Shown here piece after piece: positions 1 through 5,463 of a stretch of 5,657 nt of DNA (position 1 is its first letter; every line of letters begins with the position of its first letter). The translations under genes and the position numbers were made by a program. Where the stretch lies: NCBI GenBank assembly GCA_964454745.1, contig CAYVUI010000176.1:1-5657 (forward strand), read 5' to 3'. The notes beneath the pieces are model-generated. The model was not told the DNA's origin, made no database searches, and saw only the letters and a program-made list of their open reading frames with translations. The stretch comes from CAYVUI01 sp964454745 (GTDB taxonomy: Bacteria; Planctomycetota; Phycisphaerae; Sedimentisphaerales; Anaerohalosphaeraceae).

Positions 1-83
1 TCATTTTTCTCGCCCTCTTGACAGCCGCAAACTGTAAATAAAGCCAAAATAACCCAGAAAAGTACAATCATTGTCCGCTGCAT
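1..83 (-). CDS. Lipoprotein, N-terminal fragment (continues beyond left edge)
   Basis: The minus strand from 83 to 1 reads 27 complete codons with no stop. The N-terminus is short and weakly basic (MQRT), followed by a hydrophobic stretch at about residues 5-18 and a lipobox-like V-C-G-C ending at Cys21, then polar residues QEGEKN. This is the usual layout of a signal-peptidase II lipoprotein: the cysteine would be lipidated and the mature protein membrane-anchored on the periplasmic side. AAGGA at 92-96 (read on minus) lies 8 nt before the ATG, a good ribosome binding site, and a perfect TATAAT box lies further upstream. Only the signal peptide is visible, so function cannot be inferred. A longer TTG-initiated frame covers the same bases but has no ribosome binding site and is judged spurious. 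The alternative is a simple membrane-anchored peptide; the lipoprotein reading is favoured. Confidence 0.7.
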   Translation of the reverse strand, partial: MQRTMIVLFWVILALFTVCGCQEGEKN

Positions 84-169
84 ATTCACAATCCTTACTT
101 TCACGTTTCCCAAACCGGGAATCATTTTTATTCCATTTTTGCCCAGAAAACTGAGCCGTCAGAAAGGCG

Positions 170-197
170 ATTATAACCCCAAAAACAAGACATACAA
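170..197 (-). promoter_or_regulatory. Candidate sigma-70 promoter for the left-edge lipoprotein
   Basis: On the minus strand, TTGTAT (192-197) and a perfect TATAAT (170-175) are separated by 16 nt. The -10 box is ideal and the -35 box matches only three of six consensus bases. Transcription would start near position 163, giving a leader of about 80 nt before the lipoprotein ATG at 83. No convincing terminator is seen between the ATPase stop at 251 and this point, so read-through from the ATPase gene is also possible. Confidence 0.4.
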
Positions 198-250
198 CCC
201 AATAATGTGCATGCAATCTTACTAATGCGGCTTACAACCTGTACAAACAA

Positions 251-1453
251 TCACATCCACTGCGGCCAGCCGGTCACCGCAACTCCCTGTCGCATGTAGG
301 ATTCCTGTCCGCCATAGACCAAAACCGGCCGGCAGCTTTCCTGGCCGGGCAGTGATCGCCAGAATTCCAGCCCGGCAAACATTTCGCCGGCAATTGTCTG
401 TCCGGATTTGATTTCCACCGGAATCTGCTCCGCGCCCAGCTCAATAATCACATCCACCTCACGGCCTGTAGAATCCCGCCAGAAATAGACATCCGGCTCT
501 TTGCCCTGATGATAGTAATTTTTATAAAGCTCGGAAAGGATGAAATTTTCGAATATAAATCCGCGAGCACAATGGGTAACCAGTTCTTCGCCGCTGCGAA
601 TGCGAAGCAGGTAGCAAAGCAGGCCCGTATCATAAAAATACAGCTTGGGCGATTTTACCAGCCGTTTGTTGAAATTAGCGTGGTAAGGAGACAGCAGAGT
701 AACCAAAAAGCCGGCCTGAAGCAGGGACAGCCACCGTTTAACCGTTGGAACAGAGATGCCGGTATCCGCCGCAAGCGACGATAGATTCAGCAGTTGCCCC
801 GTCCGCCCCGCACACAGACGTACAAACCGCGAAAACGTTTCAAAATCGCCAAGATTCTGAACCTGCCTGACATCGCGTTCTACATACGTACGGTAATAAT
901 TCGCCAGCCATTCCTGCGGGTCAAGACCCTGGTCATAAATGGGGGGATAAAAGCCCTTGAACATCAGGTCAAACAAGCCGTCTGCTTTTTCAGTACCAGC
1001 TTCGGGAGAAGTTACTTTACCGATAGATTCAATATCCATCGCCGGCTTGCCGGCCAGTTCCCCCTGCGAAAACGGCAGCAGGTGCAGTACACAACATCGC
1101 CCTGCCAGGGACTGACTGACCTTTTCCATCAGCAGGAAATTCTGAGAACCGGTAAGAATAAACCTTCCATTGACTCGCTGCTCATCGACTATACCCTGGA
1201 TATATGAGAAAAGTTCCGGCGCCCGCTGGATCTCATCTAAAATAACACGATCAGGAAAACGGGCCAGAAAGCCCTGCGGATCGGTCAACGCAAACTCCCG
1301 CTCCTGGGGATTTTCCAGCGAGACATACCGTGCCTCTGGAAAGACCTTCCGCACAAGAGTCGTTTTACCGGACTGCCTGGGTCCTGTAATGGAGACCACC
1401 CGCCAGGAATCTGCAGCAGAGATCAACTTCTTTTCTAAATGGCGTTTTATCAT
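251..1453 (-). CDS. AAA_14 / DUF4143 family ATP-binding protein
   Basis: A 400-residue protein with the AAA_14 plus DUF4143 architecture and the usual family length. Numbered from the preferred start, the Walker A motif GPRQSGKTT is at 24-32, Walker B VILDEIQ at 70-76 and a sensor-like LTGSQ at 100-104. The conserved YYRTYVERDV segment is near 186-195, and a winged-helix-like stretch lies at about 221-254 (LSSLAADTGISVPTVKRWL). Towards the C-terminus, EVDVIIE (332-338) followed by PVEIKSG (345-351) resembles the D...E-x-K core of the PD-(D/E)XK nuclease fold. These proteins bind ATP and are very common in bacteria and archaea, but their physiological role is not settled and no substrate is evident here. 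An upstream in-frame ATG at 1486 would add 11 residues. The ATG at 1453 is preferred because it has a strong ribosome binding site and the protein then begins MIKRHLEKKL, typical for the family. It appears to be monocistronic. The family call is secure; the function is not. Confidence 0.95.
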   Translation of the reverse strand: MIKRHLEKKLISAADSWRVVSITGPRQSGKTTLVRKVFPEARYVSLENPQEREFALTDPQGFLARFPDRVILDEIQRAPELFSYIQGIVDEQRVNGRFILTGSQNFLLMEKVSQSLAGRCCVLHLLPFSQGELAGKPAMDIESIGKVTSPEAGTEKADGLFDLMFKGFYPPIYDQGLDPQEWLANYYRTYVERDVRQVQNLGDFETFSRFVRLCAGRTGQLLNLSSLAADTGISVPTVKRWLSLLQAGFLVTLLSPYHANFNKRLVKSPKLYFYDTGLLCYLLRIRSGEELVTHCARGFIFENFILSELYKNYYHQGKEPDVYFWRDSTGREVDVIIELGAEQIPVEIKSGQTIAGEMFAGLEFWRSLPGQESCRPVLVYGGQESYMRQGVAVTGWPQWM

Positions 1454-1461
1454 TGAAAAAG

Positions 1462-1466
1462 CCCCT
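1462..1466 (-). promoter_or_regulatory. Ribosome binding site deciding the ATPase start
   Basis: The minus strand reads AGGGG at 1462-1466, 8 nt before the ATG whose last base in plus coordinates is 1453. The alternative ATG at 1486 has no comparable Shine-Dalgarno sequence upstream. This supports the 400-residue form. Confidence 0.7.
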
Positions 1467-1476
1467 ATTTCTTGCA

Positions 1477-1504
1477 ATTTTAACATCCCATATTAAATCT
1501 GCAA
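1477..1504 (-). promoter_or_regulatory. Weak candidate promoter for the ATPase gene
   Basis: TTGCAG (1499-1504) and TAAAAT (1477-1482) on the minus strand are 16 nt apart. The -10 box matches five of six bases and the -35 box only three. The implied start near 1470 would leave a very short leader containing the AGGGG site before the ATG at 1453, and would exclude the upstream ATG at 1486. That is consistent with the start chosen here but does not prove it. Confidence 0.25.
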
Positions 1505-1582
1505 GGCAAAACCGGCATTTTACTCAAGAAATGAGGATTTCATATATATAGCGACCATTTTAGTCCTTTTTTGACCCAGCGC

Positions 1583-1615
1583 AAAAAGAAGGCTGGGCAA
1601 TATCATCCCAGCCTT
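1583..1615 (-). terminator. Intrinsic terminator of the tubulin/FtsZ-like gene
   Basis: A perfect 9-bp inverted repeat, AAGGCTGGG (1589-1597) and CCCAGCCTT (1607-1615), encloses a 9-nt loop. On the minus strand the stem is followed by CTTTTT (1583-1588), the T-run expected of a Rho-independent terminator. It begins 28 nt past the stop codon of the GTPase gene and separates it from the ATPase gene, so the two are probably not one operon. Confidence 0.85.
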
Positions 1616-1643
1616 ATACCTACACTTGCATAGTCTTGCAGTG

Positions 1644-2897
1644 TCAGATCCGAAGCTGTGCCAGACGCTGCGATGCAGTGTCAAGCCCTCCAATGATCGT
1701 GTACACGCGAAGTGAATCGCGGTTGTCTTCGTAAATCCCGCGGTGCAGGGTCGCACTGCCGGTGATATCCGCGAGGGTGTCAAAGGCGTAGTCGATGTTG
1801 TCCTTGAGGCCTGGTACCGATGCCATGACCTTTTCGCCGCCTACGGCGATGGAACCGGCCACTTTCGCCGTCTTGAGGTCAAAGCCGTCTGCGAGCAGAG
1901 TGCGTTCGAGGTTCTCATTGACGCCCTCGGAGAGCGAGAATTTGTCGCGGTATTCGGTCACCTGCGTCAGGCCCATAATGCAGCAGCCGCCTGCGGAGAT
2001 TACGCTGTAATAATCCGCCTGGTCGAAGCTGGTGTAGCGGCTGGGCCGGGCACTGAGCCGGTTGAAGATGTCGAAAAGTGTCGTTACGGTGTCGTTAATG
2101 GTCGGCCAGAATTCGCGAACCGTCAGGTTGGGGTACATATCGCTGATCTTGGCGTTGTCGATGATAATCAGCGGGGAGATCTCGCCCCGGGCCGCCATGT
2201 CGCTTAGTTCCTGGGCGACAGTATACGCATTTTCCGCGATCAAGGGCGATTTTGCCTCGCCCACGGTCGGCAGTGTCATCATGACGCCCACGGATTTGTC
2301 CGGATTGGCTGTTTTGCAGTGTCGGATGTAGTTTTTCGCCAGGTCTACCAGGCCAAGGGCCGAGCCCGAGCCCGTTCCGCCGCCGGCACCGATGCAGACC
2401 ATGATATGATCGATATCCTGTCCGAATATGCCCTCACAGCGGTGCAGAATCGCCTGCCTGTGGCGAATCACAGCTTCGCTGCCGCGTCGCATGTCCTTGC
2501 CGGCACCTTTGGAGCCGATATCCATGACGAACTTGTGGCGTTTGGAAAGATCGAGCAAATCGAGGTCGTGACTGGTGGTATTCAGGGCCAGGGCCTTGCT
2601 GTAACCCAGGTTATAGAGCGAAGTTACAAGCCTTCCGCCGCACTGACCGGACCCGATCCAGGCAAAACGCACCGAGCCGTTGTGCCGGTCCGGCGTGCCT
2701 TTGTGGTTCGCCTGTGAGGGCTTGAATTCTTCGAGGGCCAATTTGGGAACCATGGGCACTTTGCGGTTTCCGGTAGATTGTGGGGTACTTTTCGACCTTG
2801 CTGCTCGTTTTGAGCGGCTGGACGATGAAGTTTTCGACTTGGAGACCGACTTGCTCGATTTTTTCGTTTTTACACCAGGCATAGCAATTCTTTCCAT
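1644..2897 (-). CDS. Divergent tubulin/FtsZ-superfamily GTPase with basic N-terminal tail
   Basis: A 417-residue protein with the ordered loops of the tubulin/FtsZ fold. The first glycine loop GSGQCGG is at 82-88, then ALNTTSHDL (103-111), GSKGAGKD (128-135), the signature GAGGGTGSG (170-178), and SFDQAD (290-295), which aligns with the FtsZ T7 loop NLDFAD and keeps both aspartates. Such proteins bind GTP and polymerise head to tail, the T7 aspartate of one subunit helping hydrolysis in the next. QCGG and TGSG read more like tubulin or CetZ than standard FtsZ. Residues 1-75 form a disordered tail rich in Ser, Lys and Arg. There is no FtsZ-type C-terminal peptide for FtsA/ZipA; the protein ends RLAQLRI. 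The start at 2897 has AAGGA 10 nt upstream (2908-2912); an open frame continues to 3074 but lacks a ribosome binding site there, and Met6 (2882) is another possible start. No cell-division genes adjoin it. The superfamily call is secure; role and subfamily are inferred. Confidence 0.9.
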   Translation of the reverse strand: MERIAMPGVKTKKSSKSVSKSKTSSSSRSKRAARSKSTPQSTGNRKVPMVPKLALEEFKPSQANHKGTPDRHNGSVRFAWIGSGQCGGRLVTSLYNLGYSKALALNTTSHDLDLLDLSKRHKFVMDIGSKGAGKDMRRGSEAVIRHRQAILHRCEGIFGQDIDHIMVCIGAGGGTGSGSALGLVDLAKNYIRHCKTANPDKSVGVMMTLPTVGEAKSPLIAENAYTVAQELSDMAARGEISPLIIIDNAKISDMYPNLTVREFWPTINDTVTTLFDIFNRLSARPSRYTSFDQADYYSVISAGGCCIMGLTQVTEYRDKFSLSEGVNENLERTLLADGFDLKTAKVAGSIAVGGEKVMASVPGLKDNIDYAFDTLADITGSATLHRGIYEDNRDSLRVYTIIGGLDTASQRLAQLRI

Positions 2898-3260
2898 TTT
2901 AAAATAATCCTTTATTTCATACAGAGGCTCTGCTTTTACAGAAACCCTGCCGGGAATGGATTCGGTAGAAGAGCCGGCCGGGATAAGTTGTTTTTTTGGA
3001 ATAATCGTTACAGCCGCTACCATTTGTCTACCATAGAGGTCTGGATATCGTCTCAAATTCGAGAAAGTAACCAAAGAGAGCTGTTATTGGGCCTGAAAAA
3101 TCGGTTTTGGAACCTGCAAAGTGATGTTTGTGAATGATTTATATACTGAATTGCGTAAAAAGCAGCCGTGAGAAATTCTGATGGATTTTTTACGGCATAC
3201 TTTTATCGGACCGGAATGCTGATTCACTTTGTCGAGGGAAATTGTCTGCTTAAAAAGAAG
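2898..3260. other. Divergent intergenic region, left part
   Basis: This is the non-coding stretch between the start of the GTPase gene (leftward) and the promoter of the pseudopilin gene (rightward). It contains the GTPase ribosome binding site (2908-2912) and presumably its promoter. The best minus-strand pair found, TTGAGA (3051-3056) and TATGGT (3030-3035), has only a 15-nt spacer and is weak. Two nested 8-bp inverted repeats are present: 3117-3124 with 3224-3231, and inside them 3154-3161 with 3187-3194. No convincing gene is seen on either strand, although the frame upstream of the GTPase start stays open to 3074. Confidence 0.5.
3117..3231. repeat. Nested 8-bp inverted repeats
   Basis: CAAAGTGA (3117-3124) is the exact reverse complement of TCACTTTG (3224-3231). 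Within that interval CGTAAAAA (3154-3161) is the exact reverse complement of TTTTTACG (3187-3194). Together they could fold as two coaxial stems if transcribed. The arms are short and the inner pair is AT-rich, so chance is a real possibility. Confidence 0.3.
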
Positions 3261-3289
3261 TTGAATTCAGGTCAGGATTCTGTTAGAAT
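3261..3289 (+). promoter_or_regulatory. Candidate sigma-70 promoter of the pseudopilin gene
   Basis: TTGAAT (3261-3266) and TAGAAT (3284-3289) are separated by exactly 17 nt. The -10 box matches five of six consensus bases and the -35 box four. Transcription would start near 3296, giving an unusually long leader of about 155 nt before the pseudopilin ATG at 3452. Confidence 0.5.
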
Positions 3290-3306
3290 AATTGTAAGGT
3301 ATAGTT

Positions 3307-3375
3307 ATGGCAATCCCTGATATGTACACTTTGCACGAGATAAGAAAGAACATGCGTCCCGTTTTGACATGCTAA
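3307..3375 (+). CDS. Possible 22-residue leader peptide upstream of the pseudopilin gene
   Basis: Within the presumed leader, an ATG at 3307 opens a 22-codon frame (MAIPDMYTLHEIRKNMRPVL, then Thr-Cys) ending at TAA 3373-3375. AAGG at 3296-3299 lies 7 nt upstream of the ATG, so translation is possible. However, that site would sit at the very 5' end of a transcript from the 3261-3289 promoter. The peptide has no membrane segment and no run of one amino acid of the kind used in attenuators. It resembles no family I recognise and may be an incidental frame. Confidence 0.2.
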   Translation: MAIPDMYTLHEIRKNMRPVLTC

Positions 3376-3451
3376 AACAGGATATAAACATGCAAAAGGG
3401 TATTTTATCAATTATTGCTTTTGGGTACAGTTAACCAATAAGGAGTCAGGT

Positions 3452-4315
3452 ATGCTGGGTTTGAGTGAAGTTTTGCATCGCAAAAGAAAAGGCGGATTCA
3501 CATTAATCGAACTTCTAGTCGTGATCGCGATTATCGCGCTACTGATGTCGATCCTGATGCCGTCGCTGGCAAAGGTAAAAGAAATGGCGAAAATGGTGAT
3601 CGATAAATCCAATATCCGCAACTGGGTATTTGTATGGTCCATGTTTGTAGAGGGAAACAATGGGAGTTTTCCAAATACAAGAAATAATAATATGAGCAAC
3701 GAGTTACTTGACAGTAGTTGGACGGAACTGCTTTTGCCGATGTTCGAGGATGATCCGGGCGAAATCGCATTATGTCCGAATGCCAAGAAGCAGGGCCCGC
3801 CTCCAGGTGGATGGGGTGGAACAGGCGACCATACCAATTATGCGTATGAGTGGACAGTAAGTGACGGGCCGGTTGTAAAAGGAATCGGACGATGGGCCAG
3901 TTATTCTCCCAATACATACGTTTATAATCCTGAAAGAGCAGGCAGCCAGAGCGATGCTTTGTATTGGCGAAAACCAACTGATATTCCTATGCCGGATATG
4001 GTGCCGTTGTTTGGTGACGGATGCCGGAAGAATTGTCAAATTGACAGCGTAAAACGAACCCGAATCGAGCCGCCGCAGACTCGCGGCGAAGGTGGCAGTT
4101 ATTCCTACAGTATGAAGTGGATCGCCCTGGATCGGCACAAAGGCAAACTCAACTGGGGTTTCTGTGACTGGTCTGTGCGTACGATTGATCTTAAAGAACT
4201 CTGGACACTCCGCTGGACCAGAGGTTTTGATCACAAGAATGAATGGACGCCTGCTGGTGGTGTTACCAAGGATGACTGGCCGGAATGGATGCGGGATTTC
4301 AAAGAAGTAGAATAA
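3452..4315 (+). CDS. Type IV pseudopilin-like protein (prepilin N-terminal methylation domain)
   Basis: A 287-residue protein with a textbook class III prepilin signal. A short basic leader ends RKRKGG, cleavage is expected between Gly15 and Phe16, and mature residues FTLIE place the conserved glutamate at Glu20 (position 5 of the mature protein). A single hydrophobic helix (about 16-39) follows. A prepilin peptidase would cut and methylate it, and it would then sit in the inner membrane or assemble into a pilus or type II secretion pseudopilus. The rest is a large soluble domain rich in Trp, Gly and Pro, with four cysteines (108, 191, 195, 238). Near the C-terminus His229 is followed nine residues later by Asp239-Trp, then SVR, a variant of the H-X9-DG motif of planctomycete prepilin-like proteins. 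AAGGAG (3440-3445) lies 6 nt before the ATG. The gene stands alone between a promoter and a strong terminator, with no secretion or pilus assembly genes in the window. Confidence 0.95.
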   Translation: MLGLSEVLHRKRKGGFTLIELLVVIAIIALLMSILMPSLAKVKEMAKMVIDKSNIRNWVFVWSMFVEGNNGSFPNTRNNNMSNELLDSSWTELLLPMFEDDPGEIALCPNAKKQGPPPGGWGGTGDHTNYAYEWTVSDGPVVKGIGRWASYSPNTYVYNPERAGSQSDALYWRKPTDIPMPDMVPLFGDGCRKNCQIDSVKRTRIEPPQTRGEGGSYSYSMKWIALDRHKGKLNWGFCDWSVRTIDLKELWTLRWTRGFDHKNEWTPAGGVTKDDWPEWMRDFKEVE

Positions 4316-4344
4316 GGATTTGCACATTTTTGAAGACTGATTTT

Positions 4345-4378
4345 AATCCCCTCCGGCGTTGTCTGGAGGGGATTTTTT
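4345..4378 (+). terminator. Strong intrinsic terminator after the pseudopilin gene
   Basis: AATCCCCTCC (4345-4354) pairs perfectly with GGAGGGGATT (4365-4374). The stem extends inward by a G-U and a G-C pair to 12 bp with a 6-nt loop (4357-4362). A run of six T (4373-4378) follows. It lies 30 nt past the pseudopilin stop and isolates that gene from the UroD-like gene downstream. Confidence 0.9.
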
Positions 4379-4390
4379 ATGCGCGACTCA

Positions 4391-4419
4391 TTGCGGTTTA
4401 TCGGGATACCGTGTACTAT
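4391..4419 (+). promoter_or_regulatory. Candidate promoter of the UroD-like gene
   Basis: TTGCGG (4391-4396) and TACTAT (4414-4419) are 17 nt apart, just after the preceding terminator and about 42 nt before the predicted leader ends at the ATG (4468). Consensus matches are moderate (three and four of six), so the position and spacing carry most of the weight. Confidence 0.3.
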
Positions 4420-4467
4420 TGGTCAGGAAAGTAGAAAAATAAACTAACTTCAGGATATGAGGCAAGA

Positions 4468-5454
4468 ATGCTCGGCAAAGAACGAATCTACGCAACGCTG
4501 GAGGGCAAAGAGACGGACCGGATCGCGGTGACGCCGATCTTCATGGCGTGGGCGGCGAAATACATCGGCAAAAGTTACCGGGAGTATTACCTGGACGGTG
4601 AGGTGCTGGCCGGGGCGCAGCTTGCAGCGGCGCGGGATTTTGGCTTTGACCAGGTCAGCGCGATCAGTGACCCGTTCCGGGAGGCCGAAGGGTACGGCAT
4701 GGAGTTCGACTACCCGGAGCATGACGTTCCGCGAAGCAAGGGGTACCTGATCAAATCGACCGAGGATGCTGCTTATTTAAAGCTTTTGGACATCGACCGG
4801 TGCGGCCGGATGCGCCAGCGGATCGAGAGTGTATGGCTGATGGCCAAAGAGGTCGGTGATTCGCAAAGTGTACTTGGCTGGATCGAGGGACCGCTGGCGG
4901 AATACGCGGACCTGCGCGGGCTCGAACGTACCCTGTTCGACCTGACGGATACCCCGGAGATGTTCGAGCGGGCGTGTGATGTGATCCTCGAAAACGCGTA
5001 CCGGTTCGCCAGGGCGCAGATCGAAGCCGGGGCGGATATGATCGGCGTAGGCGACGCGGCGTGCTCGCTGGTCGGCCCGGGGCTGTATGAGCAATATATA
5101 TTGGAGCGACACCGCGAGCTTTTCGCACGGATTCATGAAGCCGGGGCGCGGGTCAAACTGCACATCTGCGGGGATATTACCAACCTGCTGGGACTGATTC
5201 GCCAAACGGGGCCGGACATTGTGGATATCGACTCGATGGTGGACCTGGCCGGGGCACGCGAAACACTGGGCGAAGAGATCACCCTGTGCGGAAATATCCA
5301 CCCGGCGGAGGTGATCCTTGGCGGCAGCGTGGCAGATGTACAAAACGCCGCCCGGGAGTGCATTGCCAAAGCGGGCAAACGTTTTATCCTGATGGCCGGC
5401 TGCGAGATCCCGCCGGACAGCCCGGTGGAAAATGTACGAGCCATGCGGATTTGA
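4468..5454 (+). CDS. Uroporphyrinogen decarboxylase family protein, MtaA/MtbA-like methyltransferase type
   Basis: A 328-residue UroD-fold protein. It lacks the N-terminal R-x-P-x-W-x-M-R-Q-x-G-R signature of true HemE and instead carries the zinc-binding pattern of corrinoid methyltransferases: His232-x-Cys234 in KLHICGD, and Cys312 in MAGCEIPP. The family uses zinc to activate a thiol and moves methyl groups between it and a corrinoid protein. WIEGPL (138-143), GDAACSLVGP (195-204) and LCGNIHP (273-279) are further conserved-looking segments on the barrel. GAGG (4459-4462 reads GAGG) lies 5 nt before the ATG. No corrinoid protein, partner methyltransferase or activase is nearby, so the methyl donor and acceptor are unknown. 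The protein ends soon after ENVRAM, where relatives usually carry one more short helix, so the C-terminus looks clipped. Third codon positions are GC-rich compared with the pseudopilin gene. The family call is firm; the substrate is unknown. Confidence 0.93.
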   Translation: MLGKERIYATLEGKETDRIAVTPIFMAWAAKYIGKSYREYYLDGEVLAGAQLAAARDFGFDQVSAISDPFREAEGYGMEFDYPEHDVPRSKGYLIKSTEDAAYLKLLDIDRCGRMRQRIESVWLMAKEVGDSQSVLGWIEGPLAEYADLRGLERTLFDLTDTPEMFERACDVILENAYRFARAQIEAGADMIGVGDAACSLVGPGLYEQYILERHRELFARIHEAGARVKLHICGDITNLLGLIRQTGPDIVDIDSMVDLAGARETLGEEITLCGNIHPAEVILGGSVADVQNAARECIAKAGKRFILMAGCEIPPDSPVENVRAMRI

Positions 5455-5463
5455 TCGAAAACC

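Noticed and set aside
1..216. 71-codon minus-strand frame starting at TTG, with one hydrophobic segment
   Set aside because: There is no ribosome binding site before the TTG, it has rare-start usage, and it overlaps in another frame a better supported lipoprotein start (AAGGA, ATG, lipobox). Its hydrophobic stretch may be chance in AT-rich DNA.
509..1496. Plus-strand open frames opposite the AAA_14/DUF4143 gene
   Set aside because: Composition is skewed to Arg, Gln and Pro, with no recognisable motif; the minus-strand gene explains the sequence.
1743..2717. Plus-strand open frames of 71 to 154 codons opposite the GTPase gene
   Set aside because: They are antisense to a gene with clear superfamily motifs in the right order. 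Their products show no domain and reflect the GC-rich codon pattern of the real gene.
3030..3056. TTGAGA / TATGGT as the GTPase promoter on the minus strand
   Set aside because: The 15-nt spacer and the imperfect -10 box make it too weak to list as a feature, though it is the best pair found upstream of that gene.
3364..3388. Perfect TTGACA (3364-3369) with TATAAA (3383-3388) as a second pseudopilin promoter
   Set aside because: The spacer is only 13 nt, too short for a standard sigma-70 promoter, and no -10-like hexamer sits at 16 to 18 nt.
3412..4327. Minus-strand open frames opposite the pseudopilin gene
   Set aside because: They are shadows of the plus-strand gene, which has a prepilin signal, a ribosome binding site and a terminator.
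4450..5444. Minus-strand open frames opposite the UroD-like gene
   Set aside because: These are long frames expected by chance in high-GC coding DNA; their products are rich in Arg, Pro and His without domain structure.
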